This document shows, one piece after another, positions 34,401 through 45,449 of a stretch of 64,000 nucleotides of DNA. The position numbers were made by a program, and so were the translations under genes. The notes beneath the pieces were generated by a model that searched no databases, was not told the origin of the DNA, and saw only the letters and a program-made list of their open reading frames with translations. The DNA comes from Symsagittifera roscoffensis (Eukaryota > Xenacoelomorpha > Acoela > Convolutidae). Numbering within the stretch: position 1 is the first letter of the stretch; every line of letters starts with the position of its first letter. Location: NCBI RefSeq assembly GCF_963678635.1, contig NC_087062.1:92109845-92173844 (forward strand), written 5' to 3'.

Positions 34401-35941
34401 TTGATTTTGGCCCATAATATTTTGTAGGTCTTAAAAGCTCATTGCGCCCGCGATCATTAGGATTTCTTATGGTTTTGTTGCCTGTGACACAGTTCAATTT
34501 GGCATAAAACCAATGGATTTCTTATACATTTGTCCATTTTTGCTTGTTATTTGGAGGGGTATTTTGGTGCCTATGACACATATCTTTTTGGCCCATAAAA
34601 TTTGTAGGTCTTAAAAGCTCATTGCGCCCGCGATCATTAGGATTTCTCATGGTTTTTTGCCTGTGACACAGTTCATTTTGGCATGAAACCAATGGATTTC
34701 TTATACATTTGTCCATTTTTGCTTGTTATTTGGAGGGGTATTTGGGTGCCTATGACACAGTTAAATTTGAGCCATAATATTTTGTAGGTCTTAAAAGCTC
34801 ATTGCGCCCGCGATCATTAGGATTTCTTATGGTTTTGTTGCCTGTGACACAGTTCATTTTGGCATGAAACCAATGGATTTCTTATATATTCGTCCATTTT
34901 TGCTTGTTATTTGGAGGGGTCTTTTGGTGCCTATGACTTAGTTCATTTTGGCCCATAATAATTTGTAGTTCTTAAAAGCTCATTGCGCCCGCGATCATTA
35001 GGATTTCTTATGGTTTTGTTGCCTGTGACACAGTTCATTTTGGCATGAAACCAATGGATTTCTTATACTTTTGTCCATTTTTGCTTGTTATTTGAAGGGG
35101 TATTTTAGTGCCTATGACACAGTTCATTTTGGCCCATAATATTTTGTAGGTCTTAGAAGCTCATTGCGCCCGCGATCATTAGGATTTCTTATGGTTTTGT
35201 TGCCTGTGACAGTTCATTTTGGCATGAAACCAATGGATTTCTTAAAAATTTGTCCATTTTTGCTTGTTATTTGGAGGGGTATTTTGGTGCCTATGACACA
35301 GTTGATTTTGGCCCATAATATTTTGTAGGTCTTAAAAGCTCATTGCGCCCGCGATCATTAGGATTTCTTATGGTTTTGTTGCCTGTGACACAGTTCAATT
35401 TGGCATAAAACCAATGGATTTCTTATACATTTGTCCATTTTTGCTTGTTATTTGGAGGGGTATTTTGGTGCCTATGACACATATCTTTTTGGCCCATAAA
35501 ATTTGTAGGTCTTAAAAGCTCATTGCGCCCGCGATCATTAGGATTTCTCATGGTTTTTTGCCTGTGACACAGTTCATTTTGGCATGAAACCAATGGATTT
35601 CTTATACATTTGTCCATTTTTGCTTGTTATTTGGAGGGGTATTTGGGTGCCTATGACACAGTTAAATTTGAGCCATAATATTTTGTAGGTCTTAAAAGCT
35701 CATTGCGCCCGCGATCATTAGGATTTCTTATGGTTTTGTTGCCTGTGACACAGTTCATTTTGGCATGAAACCAATGGATTTCTTATATATTCGTCCATTT
35801 TTGCTTGTTATTTGGAGGGGTCTTTTGGTGCCTATGACTTAGTTCATTTTGGCCCATAATAATTTGTAGTTCTTAAAAGCTCATTGCGCCCGCGATCATT
35901 AGGATTTCTTATGGTTTTGTTGCCTGTGACACAGTTCATTT
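31437..35941 (+). repeat. Satellite B higher-order repeat: 5 x 901 bp
   Basis: Distinctive monomer variants (for example the one with CACATATCTTTTTGGCCC at 31,875, and the TTGAAGGGGTATTTTAGTG variant at 31,489) recur at exactly 901-bp intervals through five consecutive copies. Each copy holds five ~180-bp monomers. The copies differ at only a few positions I could find (e.g. 31,940, 32,786, 33,491, 35,067), whereas monomers within a unit differ much more. This is the classic higher-order structure of a recently homogenised satellite. Confidence 0.97.
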
Positions 35942-38900
35942 TGGCATGAAACCAATGGATTTCTTATACATTTGTCCATTTTTGCTTGTTATTTGGAGGG
36001 GTATTTGGGTGCCTATGACACAGTTCATTTTGGCCCATAATATTTTGTAGGTCTTAAAAGCTCATTGCGCCCGCGATCATTAGGATTTCTTATGGTTTTG
36101 TTGCCTGTGACACAGTTCAATTTGGCATAAAACCAATGGATTTCTTATAAATTTGTCAATTTTTGCTTGTTATTTGGAGGGGTATTTTGGTGCCTATGAC
36201 ACAGTTCATTTTGGCCCATAATATTTTGTAGGTCTTAAAAGCTCATTGCGCCCGCGATCATTAGGATTTCTTATGGTTTTGTTGCCTGTGACACAGTTCA
36301 TTTTGGCATGAAACCAATGGATTTCTTATACATTTGTCCATTTTTGCTTGTTATTTGGAGGGGTATTTGGGTGCCTATGACACAGTTCAATTTGAGCCAT
36401 AATATTTTGTAAGTCTTAAAAGCTCATTGCGCCCGCGATCATTAGGATTTCTTATGGTTTTGTTGCCTGTGACACTGTTCAATTTGGCATAAAACCAATG
36501 GATTTCTTATACATTTGTCCATTTTTGCTTGTTATTTGGAGGGGTATTTTGGTGCCTATGACACATATCTTTTTGGCCCATAAAATTTGTAGGTCTTAAA
36601 AGCTCATTGCGACCGCGATCATTAGGATTTCTCATGGTTTTTTGCCTGTGAGGCATTTTGGCATGAAACCAATGGAGTTCTTAAAAATTTGTCAATTTTT
36701 GCTTGTTATTTGGAGGGATATTTTGGTGCCTATGACACAGTTCATTTTGGCCCATAATATTTTTTAGGTCTTAAAAGATCATTGCGCCCGCGATCATTAG
36801 GATTTCTTATGGTTTTGTTGCCTGTGACACAGTTCAATTTGGCATAAAACCAATGGATTTCTTATACATTTGTCCATTTTTGCTTGTTATTTGGAGGGGT
36901 ATTTTGGTGCCTATGACACATATTTTTTTGGCCCATAAAATTTGTAGGTCTTAAAAGCTCATTGCGACCGCGATCATTAGGATTTCTCATGGTTTTTTGC
37001 CTGTGACGCATTTTGGCATGAAACCAATGGAGTTCTTATAAATTTGTCAATTTTTGCTTGTTATTTGGAGGGGTATTTTGGTGCCAATGACACAGTTCAT
37101 TTTGGCCCATAATATTTTGTAGGTCTTAAAAGCTCATTACGCCCGCGATCATTAGGATTTCTCATAGTTTTTTTTGCCTGTGAAACATTTCATTTTGGCA
37201 TGAAACCAATGGATTTCTTATAAATTTGTCCATTTTTGCTTGTTATTTGGAGGGGTATTTTGGTGCCTATGACACAGTTCATTTTGGCCCATAATATTTT
37301 GTAGGTCTTAAAAGCTCATTGCGCCCGCGATCATTAGGATTTCTTATGGTTTTAATGCCTGTGACACAGTTCATTTTGGCATGAAACCAATGGATTTCTT
37401 ATAAATTTGTCCATTTTTGCTTGTTATTTGGAGGGGTATTTTGGTGCCTATGACACAGTTCATTTTGGCCCATAATATTTTGTAGGTCTTAAAAGCTCAT
37501 TGCGCCCGCGATCATTAGGATTTCTTAGGGTTTTGTTGCCTGTGACACAGTTCAATTTGGCATAAAACCAATGGATTTCCTATACATTTGTCCATTTTTG
37601 CTTGTTATTTGGAGGGGTATTTTGGTGCCTATGACACATATCTTTTTGGCCCATAAAATTTGTAGGTCTTAAAAGCTCATTGCGCTCGCGATCATTAGGA
37701 TTTCTCATGGTTTTTTTGCCTGTGACACATTTTGGCATGAAACAAATGGAGTTCTTATACATTTGTCAATTTTTGCTTGTTATTTGGAGGGGTATTTTAG
37801 TGCCTATGACACAGTTCATTTTGGCCCATAATATTTTGTAGGTCTTAAAAGCTCATTGCGCCCGCGATCATTAGGATTTCTTATGGTTTTGTTGCCTGTG
37901 ACACAGTTCATTTTGGCATGAAACCAATGGATTTCTTATATATTCGTCCATTTTTGCTTGTTATTTGGAGGGGTATTTTGGTGCCTATGACACAGTTCAT
38001 TTTGGCCCATAATATTTTGAAGGTCTTAAAAGCTCATTGCGCCCGCGATCATTAGGATTTCTTATGGTTTTGTTGCCTGTGACACAGTTCATTTTGGCAT
38101 GAAACCAATGGATTTCTTATAGATTTGTCCATTTTTGCTTGTTATTTGGAGGGGTATTTGGGTGCCTATGACACAGTTCAATTTGAGCCATAATTTTTTG
38201 TAGGTCTTAAAAGCTCATTGCGCCCGCGATCATTAGGATTTCTCATGGTTTTGTTGCCTGTGACACAGTTCATTTTGGCATGAAACCAATGGATTTCTTA
38301 TACATTTGTCCATTTTTGCTTGCTATTTGGAGGGGTATTTGGGTGCCTATGACACAGTTCAATTTAAGCCATAATATTTTGTAGGTCTTAAAAGCTCATT
38401 GCGCCCGCGATCATTAGGATTTCTCATAGTTTTTTTGCCTGTGAAACTTTTCATTTTGGCATGAAACCAAGGGATTTCTTATAAATTTGTCCATTTTTGC
38501 TTGTTATTTGGAGGGGTATTTTGGTGCCTATGACACAGTTCATTTTGGCCCATAATATTTTGTAGGTCTTTAAAGCTCATTGCGCCCGCGATCATTAAGA
38601 TTTCTTATGGTTTTGTTGCCTGTGACACAGTTCATTTTGGCATGAAACCAATGGATTTCTTATACATTTGTCCATTTTCGCTTGTTATTTGGAGGGGTGT
38701 TTTGGTGCCTATAACACAGTTCAGTTTGAGCCATAATATTTTGTAGGTCTTAAAATCTCATTGCGCCCGCGATCATTAGGATTTCTTATGGTTTTGTTGC
38801 CTGTGACACAGTTCATTTTGGCATGAAACCAATGGATTTCTTATATATTCGTCCATTTTCGCTTGTTATTTGTAGGGTATTTTGGTGCCTATGACACAGT

Positions 38901-39735
38901 TCATTTTGGCCCATATTATTTTGTAGGTCTTAAAAGCTCATTGCGCCCGCGATCATTAGGATTTCTTATGGTTTTGTTGCCTGTGACACAGTTCAATTTG
39001 GCATAAAACCAATGGATTTCTTATACATTTGTCCAGTTTTGCTTGTTATTTGGAGGGGTATTTTGGTGACTATGACACATATCTTTTTGGCCCAAAAAAT
39101 TTGTAGGTCTTAAAAGCTCATTGCGCCCGCGATCATTAGGATTTCTCATGGTTTTTTTGCCTGTGACACATTTTGGCATGAAACAAATGGAGTTGTTATA
39201 CATTTGTCAATTTTTGCTTGTTATTTGGAGGGGTATTTTAGTGCCTATGACACAGTTCATTTTGGCCCATAATATTTTGTAGGTCTTAAAAGCTCATTGC
39301 GCCCGCGATCATTAGGATTTCTTATGGTTTTGTTGCCTGTGACACAGTTCATTTTGGCATGAAACCAATGGATTTCTTATATATTCGTCCGTTTTTGCTT
39401 GTTATTTGGAGGGGTACTTTGGTGCCTATGACACAGTTCATTTTGGCCCATAATATTTTGTAGGTCTTAAAAGCTCATTGCGCCCGCGATCATTAGGATT
39501 TCTTATGGTTTTTTTGCCTGTGACATAGTTCATTTTGGCATGAAACCAATGGATTTCTTGTACATTTGTCCATTTTTGCTTGTTATTTGTAGTGGTATTT
39601 GGGTGCCTATGACACAGTTCAATTTGAGCCATAATATTTTGTAGGTCTTAAAAGCTCATTGCGCCCGCGATCATTAGGATTTCTCATGGTTTTGTTGCCT
39701 GTGACACAGTTCATTTTGGCATGAAATCAATTTGC
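35942..39735 (+). repeat. Satellite B array, less regular part (about 21 monomers)
   Basis: The same ~180-bp monomer continues without the 901-bp register. Marked variants recur at multiples of the monomer: the CACATAT..TTTTGGCCC variant at about 361 bp (36,545 and 36,908) and again 1,441 bp apart (37,635 and 39,076), and a TGAAAC.TTTCATTTTGG variant 1,261 bp apart (37,181 and 38,442). This suggests incomplete or decayed higher-order units of 7-8 monomers. The array ends where ATGAAATCAATTTGCAGG diverges. Confidence 0.93.
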
Positions 39736-39852
39736 AGGAAGCGGTTTTTTTCAATTTCTGTCAGTTTGTTTGTAGAGCATTTTTATAAAATCTCGGCATT
39801 AATAAGCATTGTTTTCTTTGAGTAAAGTTGTGTTTTTTTTTCAAATAGAAGA

Positions 39853-42800
39853 ATGAACTTGATGGACGATGTGGACTGGATTATTTTGTCCCATTGTGAT
39901 GGCCATGTTGTGAAGGAATTGGTAGAATATAACAATCGCCCAGCTGAAACAGCTGTTAATCGAATAAAGTCAACGCGTCGTTATGAAAATTTACTTAAAA
40001 ATAATCCGATATGGAGAAATTGTCATAATTTTCTCAAGAAAAGTTATGAAAGTATATCGGATCGATTCAAAATTGTTCATGATAATTATGGTGGCTATAG
40101 GATGCTCTATTGTGGAAACAACGCTCTACCTAGCAAAACTGTGCTCACAGATGGACCTAAAGGGTACCTTGCTCGTATAAAAGATGACGCTACTAACTTC
40201 TCTGTGATTCAAAAAAGCTCAGATAGATCAAAATCCTATCTCATGCTTGGTCCGATACGCTTTCTTAACTCGGATTGCGAACCCAATTGCGAGTACGATT
40301 TTTCGTCACAGGATACTTATTTAGTGAGATTAAGAACATTAAAAAAAATATCCCCGAACTCAGAATTATTGGTGAAATATGGTTCAGAATTCTTTGAGGA
40401 GGCGGAATGCGCATGCAATACATGTGATTCTCGCAAAATTTTTTTGAAACCAGCTTCTGAAGAAGCTTCAACGTCTTCTTCAAAAATGATCAAGCCAGTT
40501 TCCAATACTGGTAAAACTGCTAGTTTTGATAGATCCGATGCAGAGCTTTGTTGCCAAAATACTTATCAATCTGCAAAAACTGATGTTGCCCACTTAAACG
40601 AAGGTGTTGATTTATATTCACAGGCTGTTGATAAAGAAAATTTTTTGGAGTCCCATGCAAATGAGCCAAGGAACCCTAGAAAACGTTTACGCGATAGACA
40701 CTCAGTGCGTCTCAGAAAGTATAAAGCTATCATGAGTGAAACGATGATACGAAAACTCAGCCGGCAATCTGAATCAAAGATTGGTAATACTGTTGAAACG
40801 TTGAGCTCATCCTGCATGGAGCACGACCAATCAAGTGACGAAGAGAATGCTGTAAGGCTTTTTACTGGTAACTGTTCAAAAAACGTGGACGTCAACATAC
40901 CCGAAATTTTTCAAGGACCGTGGATGTCTTCTCCGCTTCCAGGCAGCGTAGAACTTATACCAACTGATATTTCGAGCATATGGTATCAATGCAGCGCTGG
41001 TGACGAAAATTTGCCTACAACTTTTCTGAAAGAGCCTCTTTTCCCCGGTGCGCGCGTAAGTCAACATAATGCTCAACTTTTGATACGATCTTTCACAAGC
41101 CAACATCGTTTATCGGACGCCTGTCAGGTTGATCTTATGAAACTTCTGAATGCTTTTGTTCCTGCCCCAAATTTATTGCCATCGGCTTATAAATTGCTCA
41201 AATCTGTAAAAGACAATTTGGAATCTTCAACATCGAATACAATTGATCATGAAAATGGCCGTACGTGTGTTCTGAAAGTGACAGAGCTACTGAAACAAAT
41301 TGTTTGTAGAAACATCCGTTCTCTACTAAGATACAACATCGAAAGAGCCAAAAATGATCTCCCGGATTATCCTTTTGGTAAAATTACTATGCCAAGCAGC
41401 AAGGATAGTTTACCTATAGATCTAATACTTTCAACAGATGGTGCCAATTTTGTCCAATCGAGTAGTAATCATCAGATGTACCCCATCTGGTTACAAATAA
41501 TACAATTACCACCTATACTAAGAATGTCCAAAAAAAAACATCGCCCTTGCAGCTCTGTGGATTGGTCGAGGCAGACCATCTTGGGGTCAAATTGTTCCGT
41601 ATTTGAACCGTGAGTTGGCCAAAGTAGAAGCCGTAGAGTTGCCTAACGGAAAATGCATTTTTCTAAAATTCAAAGTTCATCTGTTGGTGGCCGATATGAT
41701 TGCGAAACCCGCTGCTCTGAATATGTACCAACACAATGGTTTCTATGGCTGCATGTACTGTACTCACCCTGGTTTCACAATCGAATCCAGTCACTGTTAT
41801 TATCCAGAGCAGACTGAGGTTGACGGTAAAAAAGTTTTTTTCACCTATAAAACGAGAGAGAAACAAGTTACTGATGTTCTTGTGAGAAAAGCTGAAGACC
41901 TTATCCGACAAGGCGAAAAAGATTTCAATGTAGTCGGTGTCAAAGGAAGAAGTGATTTTGGTTGCCTTATTGATAGTAAGTTGTTCTTTATATTTTTAAA
42001 CTTTTTCTGGGCCCGACTTCTCTTTTTTTTACAGAAATTTTTTTGCTATCATGTTCTTTTTCGGTTAATTGTCCCTTTTATTTATCCTGTTGGTTCATTT
42101 TAGATCTCCCACTAGCAGCGCCTATTGACTATATGCATTGCGTCCTTCTGGGAGTTTTTCCAGCGTTGTTGAACAGACAGCTCAAATTGCTCACAATTAG
42201 CCAGAAGCAGTCATTGGAAGGACTCATACGCTCAACATTTTTGCCATTTGAAATGACAGTTCACGGTAGAAAACCACGATTAGTCTCTGAACGCGCTAAT
42301 TTTAAAGCGAATGAGTATTTCCAGTACCTATTCTTTCTCTCACCTATATTTTTCCGTAGCTTTTTCCATGTCGATTCCCTACAATATATCAACTTGTTGA
42401 AACTTTCTTTCGGAATACGCATTTTGCTAGAATCAAATCGCGAAAATGATGTGAATGTTGCTGATGGCTTGTTGAAAAGTTTCTGCGACAATGCTGTTAA
42501 GATATTTGGAACAAAAAAGTGCGAAACAATAAACCTCCATTCGCTAAGACATCTTCCTGATCAAGTCAGAAGGTTCGGTCCCCTTTTTGTACAATCAGCC
42601 ATGTCGTTTGAGTCAGCCCATGCTTTTCTAGCGAAATTTGCATCAGGCTCACATGACTTTTGTGAAATTATTGCTCGTAGATACCTAGAAAGACATTTGT
42701 TGTTAACGGATCCAATAGCAAATGATGATCTGACCGAATTGACGGGCAATTGGACCGGTCAGTCGTTGACGAGCTTCATTAATGCGGAGAAAGAGTCATA

Positions 42801-43218
42801 CGTCAATTTAACACCTCTCATTGAATTAGCTATAGCTAATTATCCTGGAGCAAAAATTCAATCACACTGTAAGATTGAAGGTGTCGTATATGACTCAATA
42901 TCCTACAGCCGTAATATAATGGGGCCAAATAGCTATGTGCGGTATTTGTCTAATGGCTCATATCGTTATGGTCAGATACAATATTTCATTACTTTCGCTG
43001 AAGAGCCGAACATTAAATACGCATTCGTTGCGAGGCTCAACCTCGACGCTAAGTATTTATCAGTTGATCCTTGCTTGCAAATGAGCTACTTCATGAAAGT
43101 TGAACGATCTGTCCAATGTGAAAAAGTCCCAACACGCTCATTTCATAAAATGGCGTGTATCGAAAATCAAACGGAAACTTGGCTGGCATCGGTTCCACCA
43201 TTTCTTGATCACAAATGA
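39853..43218 (+). CDS. SET domain + CACTA/Tnp2-like DDE transposase
   Basis: ATG at 39,853. The first frame runs to 41,613. A shift at the A9 run 41,530-41,538 is needed to enter the frame continuing to 41,975; a 128-bp GT-AG intron (41,976-42,103) leads to the last exon, ending 43,218 (about 1,078 aa). Residues ~95-180 form a SET domain (YLARIKDD, GPIRFLNSDCEPNCEY, ELLVKYGSEFF) with a post-SET C-x-C-x2-C (186/188/191). A Ser-rich, basic linker follows. The transposase part has D529 in STDGANF, a zinc-type C-x2-C...H (GFYGCMYCTHPG), D in PIDYMHCVLLG (42,127) and E in AMSFESAHAF (42,610). These are the layout and motifs of animal EnSpm/CACTA transposases (cut-and-paste). The canonical SET NHSC is NSDC here. 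The only disabling lesion is the A9 shift. Confidence 0.82.
41530..41538 (+). other. A9 homopolymer at the reading-frame switch
   Basis: The frame upstream reads ...R-M-S-K-K-K then drifts into unrelated sequence and stops at 41,611-41,613. With eight A's, or a -1 slip on the A run, the reading continues KKNIALAALWIGRGRPSWGQ and joins the conserved transposase. It could be a sequencing or assembly homopolymer error, a real inactivating insertion, or programmed -1 slippage as in several bacterial insertion sequences. Confidence 0.85.
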
Positions 43219-43366
43219 AAACTTCGATAAAACTTACTCAAACAAACTCTTTGCCGTAATGCGATTTAATTTTTGCTTTATCTATTTATTTTAAGCCGCT
43301 ATTTTGCCTCTTTTTGCCTACTTGCGACGTGCTATTTAATATTTCTGCTAACAAGTTGATATTGTG

Positions 43367-44120
43367 TTTCCAGGTCCTCGCTTTGAATTGAATTCAATTT
43401 TGTCATTTTCTGTAGTTTGGTTGCTGCGCTGCAACCTTTGCTCCTATACTCAGATCACTTAAGGTTTCTTTAAGGGTTGCTCCTATACTCAGATCACTTA
43501 AGGTTACTCTGAGTTGAAGTTTCTTTTTGATCTGTCTCTGTACTAAATTGTACTATGATGAGATCGCCATATTTGTTGACGGAACCTAAAATTGTTCTAG
43601 AGGCATCTTCGGTGCCAATACATACTAATTTTGAGGGGGGAGCGCGCGCCGAAAAAACGCTATACTTTCGGTCAAAAATTGCGTAAAACGGCGTGGTTGG
43701 CCTGTTCTTTTTCAACGTTTGTCCTCCCCCTTTTGAGAAATTCCTAGATCCGCATCTGCTTTGTCATTATAATTTCGGTTGGTGGCCTATAATTTGGGCC
43801 CTCAATTTGTAATAATTGTTTTAAGAAAATGGTACGCCGATAATTGTCCTTTGTTCAACAAAAACAATGAACAAAATAGTGACCACCGCAGTCGCGCCAA
43901 TGTGATGCGAGCTTGCCAACAAAGTTCAGGACTTAATACGAAATTTAGAGTAGTTTTTGCCGCGAAGCTATGCGAAAACTTGTTTGGTAATGTGTTTCCA
44001 GGTTCGCTTTCAACTGAATTTGTTTTATTTTTTCTGCAGTTTTAGTTACTGCGCTGCAATCTTTGCTCCTATACTTAGATTACTTAAGGTTTTGAGTTGA
44101 AGTTTCTTTTTGGATGTTTT
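43367..44120 (+). repeat. Direct repeat (about 130-170 bp) split by an inserted element
   Basis: GTGTTTCCAGGT(C)CGCTTT...TGAATT...GTTACTGCGCTGCAA.CTTTGCTCCTATACT.AGAT.ACTTAAGGTT...GAGTTGAAGTTTCTTTTTG occurs at 43,367-43,533 and at 43,999-44,117. The first copy has a further internal 42-bp duplication (TTGCTCCTATACTCAGATCA repeated). The sequence between holds the element at 43,600-43,752 and unclassified DNA. Confidence 0.85.
43600..43752 (-). mobile_element. GCGGATCTAGG short element, copy 3 (truncated, inverted)
   Basis: Ends in AAATTCCTAGATCCGCA, the complement of the family's 5' end, and contains the G-rich tract plus the GAGCGCGCGCCGAAAAAACG phrase, which corresponds to TTTTTTCAGCGCGCGCTCCC at 58,410-58,430. 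It lacks the central GTCGAC palindrome, so it is a deleted copy. Confidence 0.7.
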
Positions 44121-44154
44121 TCATGTTTTTTTCTACTGTTGTTTTTTAAGGGAT

Positions 44155-44682
44155 AGTGGAGGCATACTTTGGTGCCGATGATAGTTTTTTTTGGCCCATA
44201 TTTTCTTTTTAGTTTCTATCCCTCATTACGCTTGTCATTGTTAGAATTTTTCATGTCTGCGACATAGATCATTTCGGCATGAAACAAATAGCTTCTCTAA
44301 GTGATCGCTAATGTTTTTTTTTGTATATTATTTGGAGAGATATTTTGGTGCCTTTGACACAGTTCATTTTGGCCCATATTATCTTATTATTGATATCGCT
44401 CATCTTTAGAACTTCTTATGGTTTTTTGACTGTGACACAGTTCACTTTGGCTTGGAACCACTTGCGACTTATTTGTTCCTAAGTCATTGTGGTCCTGTCC
44501 TCTAAAAAATAGTTTTGCATGCTATCTGAAAAAATAATTTCGGTGCCTATGACACAGTTGACCTTCACCCATAATCTTGTTAAACGGTATCGATTATCAC
44601 TACTGTCACCATTAGTAGTTGTTATGACTGCTTTTGCCGGTGACACAATTCATTTTGGCACTAAATCAAATTTGTTTTGTTA
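44155..44682 (+). repeat. Ancient, degenerate satellite B units (about 3)
   Basis: Diverged copies keep the landmark order TTTTGGTGCC..TGA.A..GTTCATTTTGGCCCATA, CTCAT..CG, TTCTTATGGTTTT and TGTGACACAGTTCA.TTTGGC.TG.AACCA. They differ far more from the consensus than the array at 31-39 kb, so they were separated from homogenisation long ago. They stop immediately before the SGNH gene's ATG. Confidence 0.9.
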
Positions 44683-44683
44683 G

Positions 44684-45288
44684 ATGACTAATCTCCTTGT
44701 AATTGGAGATTCCAATTTGAGAAATTCTCTGCCTCTGCTTGAGGGTAACCCCCGTCTGTCGTGGTTCAAGTAAGTGACGCTTTCTATGGGCTAATTTCTT
44801 TGTTTTTTGATTTAATTTATTAAGTGTTTAGCATAACCTACGATGCCCGAGGGGGTCGGGGGACCTCACATCTCAAAGAACTAGCTGAAACGGCTAATAA
44901 GTTTTCCGAGGTGTTAATCGTTCTCGGAAACAATAATCTTGGAAGATTGTCCGATGATGAAATTATTGACAATATAAGAGGTTTTGCTGATTCCTTGGAC
45001 AAAAAAATCAAATTGCGTATTACCGCGTTCCTTCCTCGCATGGATCATGATTCTGTGTGGAGTGGCGAGTTTGGGAACTGGGTGAATCCTGTTACCAGGA
45101 TAAATAAGAAACTCCAGCGGGAGTTTGGTCACAAAGTGGCATCGGCAAGAAATTTTGAGCGAAAAGACTTTGGGTTTTCAAATAATTCTGGCGAACTTGA
45201 CGAACCTTACCATTTGAATGAGCTTGGTTTCAAGCATATGCTGAGGTTCATTGAACTGGAGTGCCATAAATTTGTTGCTCATATGTAA
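44684..45288 (+). CDS. SGNH-hydrolase-like protein, two exons
   Basis: Exon 1 is 44,684-44,769 (ATG...AA|GTAAGT), the intron is 62 bp, and exon 2 is 44,832-45,288 (TAA); product about 180 aa. Residues 1-10 read MTNLLVIGDSN, the block I GDS nucleophile of SGNH/GDSL esterases. ARGGRGTS may supply the block II glycine, LGNNNL the block III asparagine, and DEPYHLNELGFKHM the C-terminal Asp/Glu-His block, although the D-to-H spacing is one longer than the usual DxxH. At 180 aa it is close to the minimal SGNH fold. SGNH domains are known in ORF1 of some CR1-type LINEs; here the neighbours are a DNA transposase and satellites. Substrate unknown. Directly preceded by TTTTGTTAG, so a 5' non-coding exon is possible. 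Confidence 0.7.
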
Positions 45289-45449
45289 TTGTTTATAGTT
45301 CCTTCTGCTTAGGTACTCATATTGAAAATATTTTTTTTCTGATGTTTTTTGAAAGAAAGAGAATTGATTGGTTGTCGAAAGGAGGTTATGGCATATTGTT
45401 TTGTCAGCTTAATGGCGCTTTCAATTGTCTGTGAACTACAACTGAGCTT

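Noticed and set aside
31819-39632. Series of 60-64-aa minus-strand ORFs repeated at 901-bp spacing
   Set aside because: They are by-products of the satellite B sequence. They lack independent codon structure, appear only in certain monomer variants and follow the array period.
31437-39735. Regularly spaced repeats considered as a CRISPR array
   Set aside because: Units are ~181-bp contiguous monomers without unique spacers, in a eukaryotic context.
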